From assembly GCF_002551005.1 (NCBI RefSeq), contig NZ_NVOY01000032.1, forward strand, positions 1-64,000: DNA of 64,000 nucleotides, written 5' to 3'. This DNA comes from Bacillus pseudomycoides (lineage in GTDB: Bacteria > Bacillota > Bacilli > Bacillales > Bacillaceae_G). The notes beneath the pieces were generated by a model. That model was not told the DNA's origin, searched no databases, and worked only from the letters and a program-made list of their open reading frames with translations. The first letter of the stretch is position 1, and every line of letters begins with the position of its first letter. A program made the position numbers and the translations under genes. Shown here in pieces: positions 8,695 to 17,348 of this stretch.

Positions 8695-11103
8695 TTGTTC
8701 TCAAATACAGAGGATTTTAAAGCTGCTTTTTTAGAAAAACTAGAAACAATGTATGGAAAAAGTTTTAAAGATTCGACTGTGCAAGATCAATATAATACGC
8801 TCGGTCATATGGTACGAGAATATATTAGCCAGCGCTGGATTGGGACGAATGAACGGTACCGGACGGATAATCAGAAACAAATGTATTACTTATCTATTGA
8901 GTTTTTATTAGGGCGTTTGTTGGGAAATAATATATTAAATTTAGGAATACGCGATGTATGTGAACAAGGATTGGAAGCGCTGGGGATTTATTTGCAAGAT
9001 CTTGAGGAAATGGAAGCGGATGCTGGCCTTGGAAATGGCGGCCTCGGTCGTTTAGCTGCCTGTTTTCTTGATTCGCTTGCTTCGTTAAATTTACCAGGGC
9101 ACGGGTGCGGGATTCGCTATAAGCACGGTTTGTTTGATCAAAAAATTGTGGATGGTTATCAAATTGAGCTACCGGAACAATGGCTGCGGCACGGGAATGT
9201 TTGGGAAGTGCGAAGGCATGACCAAGCAGTGGAAGTTAGGTTTTGGGGACAAGTTGATACATTTCGGTCTGGTGGGCGTCTTGAGTTTCGGCATATTAAT
9301 GCGGAAACGATTGTGGCTGTACCGTATGATGTACCTGTTGTTGGGTATGAAACAAGTACCGTCAATACACTGCGCCTTTGGAGCGCAGAGCCTGTTCCGT
9401 TTCCGCCGAACTGCAAGGATGTATTGAAATATAAACGGGAAACAGAAGCAGTTTCGGAGTTCTTATATCCAGATGATACGCATGATGAAGGGAAAATACT
9501 TCGTTTGAAACAGCAGTATTTTCTTGTGTCGGCCAGCTTACAAAATATTGTGCGATTGCACCGGGAACGAAATGGTACGCTTCGTAATCTACATGAGAAA
9601 ATTGCTATTCATATTAACGATACGCATCCAGTTTTAGCAATTCCAGAATTAATGCGCATTATGCTTGATGAGGAAAAGATGAGCTGGGAAGATGCATGGT
9701 ACATTACAACACATACGATTTCTTATACAAATCACACAACCTTATCGGAAGCGTTAGAAAAATGGCCAATTCATATTTTTGAACCGTTGTTACCGCGTAT
9801 TTATATGATTGTCCAAGAAATTAATGAGCGCTTTTGTCATGACTTATGGGAACGCTATTCGTATGATTGGAATCGCATCGAAAACATGGCGATTATCGCT
9901 CATGGGCTTGTGAAAATGGCGCATTTGGCGATTGTGGGGAGTCATAGTGTAAACGGCGTTGCGAAAATTCATACGGAAATATTAAAGCAGCGAGAAATGC
10001 GATTGTTTTATGAGTTTTATCCAGAGAAGTTTAACAATAAGACAAATGGAATTACGCATCGGCGCTGGTTATTAAAAGCAAATCCGCAGCTATCAAAATT
10101 AATTTGTGACACGATTGGAACGGATTGGATGAAAGAACCGGATCAGCTGCAAGCTTTAGGAAATTATAAGTACGATGCAGCGTTCCAGGAGTCGCTTCAT
10201 AATGTAAAACAAGTGCGAAAAGAATTGTTAATGAAACGGATTGAAAAACAAACCGGTATTGTTGTCGATCCATATTCCATTTTTGACGTACAAGTAAAAC
10301 GTCTGCACGCTTATAAGCGACAATTGTTAAATGTACTGCATATTTTATATTTGTACAATCGGTTAAAAGAAGATGCTAGTTTTTCCTTTTATCCACGCAC
10401 ATTTATTTTTGGGGCAAAGGCATCGCCTGGATATTATTATGCGAAAAAGATTATTAAACTTATAAATGAATTGGCACGGAAAGTAAATGATGATCCGTAT
10501 GTCAATCAATATATGAAAGTTATATTTCTAGAAAACTATCGTGTTTCACTTGCTGAAGATATTTTTCCGGCCGCAGATGTGAGTGAACAAATTTCAACTG
10601 CAAGTAAAGAAGCATCGGGAACTGGAAATATGAAATTTATGATGAACGGTGCGGTGACACTAGGTACATTAGACGGTGCGAATGTTGAAATTAAAGAGGC
10701 TGTTGGGAATGATGCTATTTTTATTTTCGGTTTAACAGCCGAGGAAGTACTGCACTATTACCAAAATGGTGGTTATCGTGCTAGCGATTATTATCATCAT
10801 GATATGCGTATTCAAAAAGTTGTCAATCAGCTGACAAATGGTTTTTTTGAAGATGCAGGCGATGAGTTTGAAGTTATTTTTGATTCTTTTCTTATTCAAA
10901 ATGACGAATATTTTGTGCTCAGAGATTTTGCGCCATATGCCGATATGCAAGAAAAAGTTGGAGAAATATATGAAAGTCGAAAAAAATGGTTGGAAATAAG
11001 TACAATGAACATTGCGAAATCTGGCCATTTTGCAAGTGATCGAACAATTTTGCAGTACAGCGATGATATTTGGAGGATTACAGAAGGGATGAGGGCTAGA
11101 TAA
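8695..11103 (+). CDS. glgP: Glycogen phosphorylase
   Basis: PLP-dependent GT35 enzyme that releases glucose-1-phosphate from glycogen. TTG at 8695 is chosen: GAGGTGAG lies just upstream and the family starts with (M)F(S/T)NTE.FKAAF; an extension back to 8554 would run through the glgA tail and the repeat. The product is 802 aa. It contains the LGNGGLGRLAACFLDS motif near the N-terminus and the PLP-binding lysine in EASGTGNMKF. Last gene of the operon. Its TAA stop (11101-11103) lies inside the ATAAA terminal repeat of the adjoining bcr1 element. Confidence 0.95.
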   Translation: MFSNTEDFKAAFLEKLETMYGKSFKDSTVQDQYNTLGHMVREYISQRWIGTNERYRTDNQKQMYYLSIEFLLGRLLGNNILNLGIRDVCEQGLEALGIYLQDLEEMEADAGLGNGGLGRLAACFLDSLASLNLPGHGCGIRYKHGLFDQKIVDGYQIELPEQWLRHGNVWEVRRHDQAVEVRFWGQVDTFRSGGRLEFRHINAETIVAVPYDVPVVGYETSTVNTLRLWSAEPVPFPPNCKDVLKYKRETEAVSEFLYPDDTHDEGKILRLKQQYFLVSASLQNIVRLHRERNGTLRNLHEKIAIHINDTHPVLAIPELMRIMLDEEKMSWEDAWYITTHTISYTNHTTLSEALEKWPIHIFEPLLPRIYMIVQEINERFCHDLWERYSYDWNRIENMAIIAHGLVKMAHLAIVGSHSVNGVAKIHTEILKQREMRLFYEFYPEKFNNKTNGITHRRWLLKANPQLSKLICDTIGTDWMKEPDQLQALGNYKYDAAFQESLHNVKQVRKELLMKRIEKQTGIVVDPYSIFDVQVKRLHAYKRQLLNVLHILYLYNRLKEDASFSFYPRTFIFGAKASPGYYYAKKIIKLINELARKVNDDPYVNQYMKVIFLENYRVSLAEDIFPAADVSEQISTASKEASGTGNMKFMMNGAVTLGTLDGANVEIKEAVGNDAIFIFGLTAEEVLHYYQNGGYRASDYYHHDMRIQKVVNQLTNGFFEDAGDEFEVIFDSFLIQNDEYFVLRDFAPYADMQEKVGEIYESRKKWLEISTMNIAKSGHFASDRTILQYSDDIWRITEGMRAR

Positions 11104-11214
11104 AGTGAAACTTCCATTAGTGACGCTTTTCCCACTGATGGTTAGCCCTCACCAATCGGGCTTTTACGGGCAGTTTTCTTCCCCAGCCTTTACTGCCCGT
11201 TAATGCGGGATAAA
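11100..11214 (-). repeat. bcr1-type element, copy directly after glgP
   Basis: In minus orientation, a 105-bp core is flanked by ATAAA (TTTAT on the other strand) at 11100-11104 and 11210-11214. It carries the family marks GTGAAACTTCCAT at one end and TACTGCCCGTTAATGCGGG at the other. It is shorter than the copy at 47092. The left ATAAA contains the glgP stop codon. Confidence 0.85.
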
Positions 11215-11215
11215 G

Positions 11216-11244
11216 AAACGACTGCTTCAAGCAGTCGTTTTTTT
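11216..11244 (+). terminator. Terminator of the glycogen operon
   Basis: AAACGACTGC and GCAGTCGTTT form a 10-bp stem around TTCAA with a following T run; it lies just beyond the bcr1 element. Confidence 0.88.
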
Positions 11245-11254
11245 CATGCCCGCC

Positions 11255-11370
11255 AATATAATATATCGGCGGAAGTAGAGCATTTATCGGCGACTTTTAC
11301 GATATATCGACGACTTTTTATGAGATATCGGCGCTTCGACATAATATAAAGACCTTTCGACGTTGTTCGA
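11255..11370. repeat. Family D repeat (ATATCGGCG-type), copy 1
   Basis: Three spaced copies of ATATCG(G/A)CG followed by CTTTT or similar, then ATAATATAAAGACCTTTCGAC. The same arrangement recurs at 14661-14739. It is non-coding, and I see no terminal inverted repeats. No mobility can be shown. Confidence 0.65.
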
Positions 11371-11378
11371 CATGCAAG

Positions 11379-11408
11379 AAACGACTTGGAACATTCCAAG
11401 TCGTTTTA
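11379..11408. terminator. Bidirectional terminator-like hairpin
   Basis: AAACGACTTGGA and its complement form a 12-bp stem with a short loop, bounded by A- and T-rich ends. It could stop leftward transcription from the lipase gene. Confidence 0.75.
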
Positions 11409-11488
11409 CTTTATCACAGAAATAGAATAGAACGTTGTATATAATATACCGTGTCCACCGTATTCTTCTGTAGCGAAGTACGAAAATG

Positions 11489-11548
11489 TTAAAAAAACTG
11501 TGACAAAATGAGCATGATTAGAAAAAATGCACCAATCGTTTTTAGCAT
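11489..11548 (-). CDS. Possible 19-aa membrane microprotein
   Basis: ATG at 11546-11548 (minus strand) follows AAGGGGA with 6-nt spacing. The frame encodes MLKTIGAFFLIMLILSQFF, a single hydrophobic helix, and ends at TAA. This looks like the tiny membrane peptides often missed in Bacillus. It lies downstream of the lipase gene on the same strand, in an otherwise empty stretch (11409-11611). Confidence 0.35.
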   Translation of the reverse strand: MLKTIGAFFLIMLILSQFF

Positions 11549-11611
11549 AATAGGTCCCCTTCTCCAAAATGTACTTCGAAAATATTGTGACAATTTTTCC
11601 AATGTATTCCT

Positions 11612-12334
11612 TTAAAAATGAGAAGAAATTGCCATTTTATATGTTGTAATGTGATGGTTTTTGATAAAGGAATGCATATTTTTTGTAAATGTCATACTTC
11701 GATGGGTATGAGAATATTCCCATTCATTTTCTTCAAATTGTACTTTATGGGGAGGAAGAAGTGGAACAACATCAAATAAATTTACGAAACGAAAGCTATT
11801 GGCAACTTGCATTTTATAATAATTTCGAAAGGCGATATCACCGACTTTTGGAGAGCCGAAACTGTAGAGCGTGTAATGAGGGAATGAAGTGTTTACGCGG
11901 GCATCTAGTATATGCAAAGTAGCAAGGGCTCCTCCTAAACTATGTCCTGTAACGAAAAGAGCTTTCGAGGAAGGTAAGGAAACGAGGGTGTCCATAATTG
12001 TATCTCGGCATGATTCATAAATAGAAAGAAAACCACTATGAACGTTCCCACTATTTGCGGTAAATGGGTACGGTTTTTGTTGGACGATAGAATCAGCAAT
12101 CCAATCATGGTCTGATTGTGTCCCGCGAAAGGCTACAATAATTTGATCATCTGATTCCAAAATGAATCCAAACCATGCTGTCATTTGAATAGCTGTTGCT
12201 TGAAAGCCCTGTACATAATTGAAACCTTTCGGGATAGTAAAAATGCCATTTTGGTTATATTGCTCATATGTTAATTCACAGCACGTAGCTAACAATACAG
12301 CGGTATCCTTATGAAAGGATACGGAAGTTGGCAT
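11612..12334 (-). CDS. Lipase class 3 family alpha/beta hydrolase
   Basis: A 240-aa protein of the fungal-type (class 3) lipase fold. The nucleophile is S132 in TGHSLGG; D188 (NLFDVVP) and H228 (HHITTY) are the likely rest of the triad, and the oxyanion region is FRGTQSD near 69-75. There is no signal peptide or membrane segment, so it is probably cytoplasmic or released by lysis. The substrate cannot be told from sequence. Start supported by GAGGAGGA. Single gene. Confidence 0.88.
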   Translation of the reverse strand: MPTSVSFHKDTAVLLATCCELTYEQYNQNGIFTIPKGFNYVQGFQATAIQMTAWFGFILESDDQIIVAFRGTQSDHDWIADSIVQQKPYPFTANSGNVHSGFLSIYESCRDTIMDTLVSLPSSKALFVTGHSLGGALATLHILDARVNTSFPHYTLYSFGSPKVGDIAFRNYYKMQVANSFRFVNLFDVVPLLPPHKVQFEENEWEYSHTHRSMTFTKNMHSFIKNHHITTYKMAISSHF

Positions 12335-12405
12335 AGAAAAATCCTCCTCACGATGAAGTATAATTCAATATATGAGGAGGATGTATGTTTCATTCTTTTA
12401 CAAGA

Positions 12406-13188
12406 TTATTCGCTTCCGTCAAGCATGCGGCCGATCCCGCCAAGAACGCTTCCTTCACCGGAAGTTTTTGCTCCTGGTCCAACGATGCGCTGTGCTAAGC
12501 GACTTAATGTTAAGGATTGAACCCAAACTGTTCCAGGTCCTTGTAGTGTTGCGAAGAATAGACCTTCGCCGCCAAAGATAGCGCTTTTTACATTCCCAAC
12601 AAATTGAATATCATAGTCAACATCTCTCGTCATAGCAACAAGACAACCTGTATCAATTCGTAACTTTTCTCCTGGTTTTAAATCACGTTGATAAACTGTT
12701 CCACCAGCATGCATGAACGCAAGGCCGTCACCTTCAAGCTTTTGCATAATAAATCCTTCACCGCCGAAGAAGCCGCTGCCAAGTTTTTTTGTAAATTCAA
12801 TGCCGACAGAAACACCTTTTGCAGCGCATAGGAAAGAATCTTTTTGGCAGATTACTTTTCCTTGATATTGCGTTAAATCAACAGGAATAATTTTCCCAGG
12901 GTACGGAGCTGCAAATGAGACGTGACGTTTTTCGTATCCTGTATTTGTAAATACAGTCATAAACATGCTCTCACCTGTTACAAGGCGTTTTCCGGCACCG
13001 ACAAGCTTACCGAAAAATCCACCTGTTTGGGCAGAACCGTCACCAAATACGGTTTCCATTTCAATATTGTCTTCCATCATCATCATAGCACCAGCTTCAG
13101 CGACTACGCTCTCCTGTGGATCTAATTCAATTTCAACAAATTGCATATCATCGCCGTATAACTTGTATTCAATTTCATGTGCTTTCAT
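12406..13188 (-). CDS. AIM24 / TIGR00266 family protein
   Basis: A 260-aa protein of the AIM24-like (TIGR00266, DUF124) family: repeated beta-strands with many glycines and motifs such as [23 protein letters not shown] and IFGGEGLF, and a C-terminal glycine-rich tail. These proteins form a jelly-roll-like fold of unknown biochemical role; the family name comes from yeast mitochondrial Aim24. Two ATG codons are adjacent. The second (13188) has the better 5-nt spacing to GAGGTG and is taken as the start; the first (13191) would add one Met. Confidence 0.85.
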   Translation of the reverse strand: MKAHEIEYKLYGDDMQFVEIELDPQESVVAEAGAMMMMEDNIEMETVFGDGSAQTGGFFGKLVGAGKRLVTGESMFMTVFTNTGYEKRHVSFAAPYPGKIIPVDLTQYQGKVICQKDSFLCAAKGVSVGIEFTKKLGSGFFGGEGFIMQKLEGDGLAFMHAGGTVYQRDLKPGEKLRIDTGCLVAMTRDVDYDIQFVGNVKSAIFGGEGLFFATLQGPGTVWVQSLTLSRLAQRIVGPGAKTSGEGSVLGGIGRMLDGSE

Positions 13189-13300
13189 CATTTCACCTCA
13201 AATAATAAATTATGTAGTAATACATTTATATTGTACCGAAAGATTTTCAAATAGAAAATACAAGTTTTGTTAATTTTCAAACGAAGTATTTCTATTTTGT

Positions 13301-13329
13301 TTGACGTTTTATTTCGGGCATGATATAGT
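13301..13329 (+). promoter_or_regulatory. Sigma-A promoter of the cold-shock gene
   Basis: TTGACG (13301-13306), 17-bp spacer, TATAGT (13324-13329). The predicted leader is about 145 nt, as expected for a csp mRNA with cold-dependent leader structure. Confidence 0.8.
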
Positions 13330-13479
13330 AAAAGAACTATTGAGCTGCATAATGTGGTACGGAAATAAAGCGTGTTCGTTTCAAAGCATTAGCTTGTGAG
13401 GAAATCATGATGTTTATCTCGACCTTTGTATGTAGTTTCCAATAGATAGATTTCTTTTTTATTTTAGGAGGTACATGCA

Positions 13480-13680
13480 ATGCAAACAGGAAAAGTAAAA
13501 TGGTTTAACGGCGAAAAAGGTTTCGGTTTCATCGAAGTTGAAGGTGGCGAAGATGTATTCGTACATTTCTCTGCAATTCAAGGCGAAGGCTTCAAAACTT
13601 TAGAAGAAGGTCAAGAAGTTTCTTTCGAAATCGTTGAAGGTAACCGCGGACCTCAAGCTGCTAACGTTACTAAAAAGTAA
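13480..13680 (+). CDS. Cold-shock protein, CspA/B family
   Basis: A 66-aa single cold-shock domain that binds single-stranded RNA and DNA and acts as an RNA chaperone. RNP1 is KGFGFIEV (19-26) and RNP2 is VFVHFSAI (33-40). AGGAGG precedes the ATG. The group has several csp paralogs and I cannot say which one this is. A monocistronic unit with its own promoter, long leader and terminator. Confidence 0.95.
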   Translation: MQTGKVKWFNGEKGFGFIEVEGGEDVFVHFSAIQGEGFKTLEEGQEVSFEIVEGNRGPQAANVTKK

Positions 13681-13690
13681 TGAAGACAGC

Positions 13691-13727
13691 AAGAAACATT
13701 CCTGAATAAGGAATGTTTCTTTTTTTA
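13691..13727 (+). terminator. Terminator of the cold-shock gene
   Basis: AAGAAACATTCCT (13691-13703) pairs with AGGAATGTTTCTT (13709-13721), followed by T; the T run is shared with the TTTAT of the adjoining bcr1 element. Confidence 0.9.
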
Positions 13728-13847
13728 TCCCGCACTAACGGGCAGTAAAAGGTAGGAAAGAAGCGGGAAGGGAAAACTGCCCGTAAGAGCCCGATTGGTT
13801 CAACTAACCATCGGAGAAAGGGCACTCCGATGCAAGTTTCACTTTAT
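13724..13847 (+). repeat. bcr1-type element between csp and the yteA-like gene
   Basis: TTTAT at 13724-13728 and at 13843-13847 flank a 114-bp core. The core begins CCCGCACTAACGGGCAGTAA and ends AAGTTTCAC. Internal pairs (ACGGGCAGT with ACTGCCCGT; a terminal hairpin before AAGTTTCAC) imply a folded RNA. The right TTTAT supplies the stop codon of the convergent gene. Confidence 0.88.
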
Positions 13848-14575
13848 GGCCTTGAACTGGATTCGTCTGAAGAAAGTTCACCTTTAAAGGTTCTTGCTTC
13901 GTAGTCATCTAGCATTTGTTCATATTCTTCATGTTCTTCTGTAGCGTATACTTGTACGTTTTTTCCGTACATATCTGTTCCGATAAAGTTTTCAAAATCC
14001 TCCACATATCCGCGGGGCTCCTCGGCATCTACATACATTTCATCAAAATTTTTGGAGTCACGGCGCTCTAAATCAGCAGGTGTTTCTGATGTTCCATATA
14101 AAGCAACGTCTTGCCAAGCATCTTCAGCATCGTATCCAACGGCACTATCCATATCATATTTTCCAAAAGGCGGTTCAATAAGCTCTTCCTCAATTGGACG
14201 TGCGCCTAGGATTAACTTATTATGTGTGTGTTCGATACAGGTGGTAGCGGTTGGCATGGCTTCTAAACGTTCAAGCGGAATGGATTCGCCTGATACTTCA
14301 CAAATCCCATATGTCCCAGCTTCTATTTTTTGCAAGGCATGTTTTACATCTGTAAGTTGTTTATGCCAAAATTCTACTAATCCTAAGTCTTTTTCGCGTT
14401 CATACAATTCTGTTCCCATATCCCCGGGATGATTATCATATGCAGAGAGTTCACCAACTGCATCGCGTTCAGAAGCTTGCCCTCTACTCTCATGATTTTG
14501 CAGCGTTTGTTCCAGCTCTTGTTTTTGCTTTTGTAGTACAGATTGAAAATGATCCATTTGTTGTGGAGTTAACAT
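13844..14575 (-). CDS. YteA-like protein, TraR/DksA-type zinc-finger family
   Basis: A 243-aa protein with an N-terminal coiled coil (about 5-50), a DksA/TraR-like region with GTYGICEVSGESIPLERL and a second CIEHTHN segment, and an acidic C-terminal half rich in D, E and Y. This matches the Bacillus YteA family, which is linked to sporulation but has no defined reaction. The classical four zinc cysteines are only partly present. ATG at 14575 has AAGGTGGA upstream and is preferred to the ATG at 14623. The TAA stop (13844-13846) lies in the terminal repeat of a bcr1 element, so the C-terminus may have been altered. Confidence 0.82.
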   Translation of the reverse strand: MLTPQQMDHFQSVLQKQKQELEQTLQNHESRGQASERDAVGELSAYDNHPGDMGTELYEREKDLGLVEFWHKQLTDVKHALQKIEAGTYGICEVSGESIPLERLEAMPTATTCIEHTHNKLILGARPIEEELIEPPFGKYDMDSAVGYDAEDAWQDVALYGTSETPADLERRDSKNFDEMYVDAEEPRGYVEDFENFIGTDMYGKNVQVYATEEHEEYEQMLDDYEARTFKGELSSDESSSRP

Positions 14576-14660
14576 AAAATCCACCTTCCTACAATTCGGT
14601 TTCTTTAAGTAGTATGAGCCCAATTGCGGGAATTATTACGTTAATATAACGACCATTCTG

Positions 14661-14739
14661 CACAATATATCGGCGCTTTTTGTGATATATCAGCGCTTTA
14701 GTGCAATATAAAGACCTTTCGACAACATATGACATAAGT
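14661..14739. repeat. Family D repeat (ATATCGGCG-type), copy 2
   Basis: ATATATCGGCGCTTTT, then ATATATCAGCGCTTTA, then CAATATAAAGACCTTTCGAC: the same order of motifs as at 11255-11370. Confidence 0.65.
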
Positions 14740-14747
14740 ATGCAATA

Positions 14748-14778
14748 AAAAAGCGCAAGTGCCTCCACACTTGCGCTT
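14748..14778 (-). terminator. Terminator of menA
   Basis: AAAGCGCAAGTG and CACTTGCGCTTT form a 12-bp stem a few bases beyond the menA stop, with A/T runs on both sides. Confidence 0.88.
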
Positions 14779-14780
14779 TC

Positions 14781-15728
14781 TTATAGGAAATATCCAAGTA
14801 ATAACCCAATTCCCATTAAAAATCCAAAAATTGTATTCGTTTTCGCTGTGGCAATCATTGCAGGTGCCATTTCCATTGGAATGCTCTTTCCGATAAAACC
14901 TTTCGTTGCTTTAAACGCCTTTGGAGCGCTTAGAAAGACTACAAGCATCCACAGTGAGGCGATACCGACAAGAATAAGGGCAATCGTCCATATATAAGAA
15001 ATGATAAACATGGATGCTAATACGCCGATTGCATTGTTTCGTCCAACTAAAATAGCTAATGTTTTTCTACCGTTTTCTTTGTCGCCATCTAAATCGCGAA
15101 TATTATTCGCTAGTAGAATGGCTCCGATTAAAATTGCATTTGGAATGGAAAGTAATACAATTTCTGATGTTACGATTCCGGTTTGAATAAAGAATGAAAT
15201 TCCAATAATAATAATACCCATAAATAACCCGGCTGTTAATTCGCCAAAAGGTGTATAAGCAATTGGAAGTGGACCGCCAGTATATAAATAGGCAACAGCC
15301 ATACAGATAAGACCAATCGCTGCGAGCCACCAACTAGAGTTCATACAAATGTAAACTCCTAATAAAATTGCAATGCCAAAGAATCCGAACGCCAAGTTCA
15401 AGACTGTTTTCGGCTGAATGCCATCGCGAACAATTGCACCGCCAATCCCAACAGATCCTTCATGATCGAGTCCTCTTTTGTAATCAAAGTATTCATTAAA
15501 CATGTTTGTTGCTGCTTGTATGAGAAGGCAAGCAAGAAGCATGATAAGAAAAAGAGGTACATTTATTTTGTTAATCCCTTCAACTTGCATCGCATAAGTT
15601 GTTCCAATAAAAACAGGCACAAAGGCTGCTGTTAATGTATGAGGACGTAATAAGCTCCACCAAATGCGCCAGCCTGTTTGTTTACTTGGCTGCATGGAAG
15701 GGGAATTTGTCTCAACTTTTGCTTCCAT
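14781..15728 (-). CDS. menA: 1,4-dihydroxy-2-naphthoate polyprenyltransferase
   Basis: Integral membrane UbiA-family enzyme that attaches the polyprenyl chain to 1,4-dihydroxy-2-naphthoate to give demethylmenaquinone. From ATG 15728 (AGGAGG 8 nt upstream) it has 315 aa with about eight to nine membrane segments. The two Asp-rich prenyl-diphosphate sites are NMFNEYFDYKRGLD and NNIRDLDGDKENGR. It is divergent from menF, separated by about 225 bp, as is usual in Bacillus. Confidence 0.95.
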   Translation of the reverse strand: MEAKVETNSPSMQPSKQTGWRIWWSLLRPHTLTAAFVPVFIGTTYAMQVEGINKINVPLFLIMLLACLLIQAATNMFNEYFDYKRGLDHEGSVGIGGAIVRDGIQPKTVLNLAFGFFGIAILLGVYICMNSSWWLAAIGLICMAVAYLYTGGPLPIAYTPFGELTAGLFMGIIIIGISFFIQTGIVTSEIVLLSIPNAILIGAILLANNIRDLDGDKENGRKTLAILVGRNNAIGVLASMFIISYIWTIALILVGIASLWMLVVFLSAPKAFKATKGFIGKSIPMEMAPAMIATAKTNTIFGFLMGIGLLLGYFL

Positions 15729-15874
15729 ATGGAATCCTCCTATCTGTCTATCGTATAAAATAAAATAAGTCCTAACATGGGGCGAAGCACACAATTAAGT
15801 GTAGGAAAAGCCTCATATAGTGTCAACGTTTATTTTCTAGGAATGTGCTCGGATTTTCTCAGAAATGCTAAACA

Positions 15875-15904
15875 TTGACACACCTTTCATTTGAGGTGTA
15901 TCTT
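15875..15904 (+). promoter_or_regulatory. Candidate promoter of the menFDHB operon with an internal dyad
   Basis: TTGACA (15875-15880), then TATCTT (15899-15904) at 18-bp spacing. ACACCT (15880-15885) and AGGTGT (15894-15899) form an inverted repeat within the spacer, a plausible operator for an unknown regulator. Prediction only. Confidence 0.5.
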
Positions 15905-15953
15905 AAAATCAAGCGTATTTATGACTATTTTTCGCCCATAGGGGGGAGATTCT

Positions 15954-17348
15954 GTGATTCAAACGAAACAACATGATGTAAAAGATGTGATTCTGACTGC
16001 AATTCAGCGCGCAGCTGAAGGGCAAGTACTCGTTAGTTTTGTAAAGCAAGTGGAATGGATCGATCCACTCCTTTTTTATGCAGCAGGAACACAATTTGGA
16101 TATAGAGATAGATGTTACTTTGCAGACCCAGCGCAGCATGTTATTTTCGCTGGAGTAGGCTCTGTTTTTACTATAGCAAATTCTTCTGAAAAGCGCTTTC
16201 GAAACGCTCGTGCAGAGTGGGCAAAGGTGAAAGAAGAAGCGGTAATTCACCGCGTTGCTTATGAATTTGGAACAGGACCGCTTCTGTTTGGTGGTTTTTC
16301 TTTCGATCCGCAAAAAGAAAGAACAGATTTGTGGAAGGCATTTGACGATACAACGCTGCAATTACCAGCCTTTTTATTAACGGTAAAGAATGAAAAAGCT
16401 TGGTTAACAGTAAATCGTTTCGTATTTGGAGATGATTGTGCAGAAAAGATTTACGAGGAATTACAAAGTGCCGAGAAGCAATTGTTACAGCAAAGCAAGC
16501 ATTCCTTTGCAGAAGAAAATGTAACCATTCTTTCAAAAGTAGAGGTAGAACCGGAGAAATGGTTGCAAGCAATTGAACAAGTGCAGGAAGAAATGAAGCG
16601 AGGAGCTGTTCAAAAAGTTGTGTTAGCTCGTGAAATGCAACTTGTTATGGATAAAGATGTGGATTCGACTTCTGTTTTGGCAGCACTTCGCATGGGGCAA
16701 CCGGATTGTTATGTATTTGCGTTTGATTATAAAGGAGCGTGCTTCTTAGGAGCAACACCAGAGCGGCTTCTTCGTAAAGAGGGAGAAATATATACATCCA
16801 TGTGTCTTGCCGGTTCGATTGGACGAGGTGCTTCAGAAGAGGAAACGAAAGAGAATGGATATGAACTTTTGCATGATAAGAAAAATTTAGCAGAGCATAG
16901 TTATGTAGTAAACATGATTCGCAGTGTGTTAACAAAACATTGTGAAACAGTTGCTATTCCATATGAACCAAGTTTATTGAAGACGAAAAATTTACTTCAT
17001 TTATATACATCAGTAGAGGCAAAGGGAAATGGTGATTTGTTATCAATGATTGAAGAGCTTCACCCAACACCAGCTCTTGGAGGGACGCCGCGAGAAGAAG
17101 CACTAAAACTGATTCGTGAAGTAGAGCTATTAGACCGCGGTTTATACGGAGGGCCAATTGGCTGGATTGATGAGCAAGGAAACGGTGAGTTTGCGGTAGC
17201 ACTTCGCTGTGGGTTATTGTCTGGCAAACACGTTTCATTATTTTCCGGTTGCGGTATTGTCATCGATTCGAAGCCGCATTTAGAGTATGAAGAAACAAGA
17301 TTGAAATTTAAGCCGATGCTTTCTGCTTTGGAGGGACTATCTAGATGA
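15954..17348 (+). CDS. menF: Isochorismate synthase
   Basis: Converts chorismate to isochorismate, the first step of menaquinone synthesis. The 464-aa protein has the chorismate-binding fold in its C-terminal half. Motifs include [35 protein letters not shown] and a final glycine-rich GCGIV. GTG start with GGGGGAG 6 nt upstream. First gene of menFDHB; it overlaps menD by 4 bp (ATGA). Confidence 0.95.
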   Translation: MIQTKQHDVKDVILTAIQRAAEGQVLVSFVKQVEWIDPLLFYAAGTQFGYRDRCYFADPAQHVIFAGVGSVFTIANSSEKRFRNARAEWAKVKEEAVIHRVAYEFGTGPLLFGGFSFDPQKERTDLWKAFDDTTLQLPAFLLTVKNEKAWLTVNRFVFGDDCAEKIYEELQSAEKQLLQQSKHSFAEENVTILSKVEVEPEKWLQAIEQVQEEMKRGAVQKVVLAREMQLVMDKDVDSTSVLAALRMGQPDCYVFAFDYKGACFLGATPERLLRKEGEIYTSMCLAGSIGRGASEEETKENGYELLHDKKNLAEHSYVVNMIRSVLTKHCETVAIPYEPSLLKTKNLLHLYTSVEAKGNGDLLSMIEELHPTPALGGTPREEALKLIREVELLDRGLYGGPIGWIDEQGNGEFAVALRCGLLSGKHVSLFSGCGIVIDSKPHLEYEETRLKFKPMLSALEGLSR

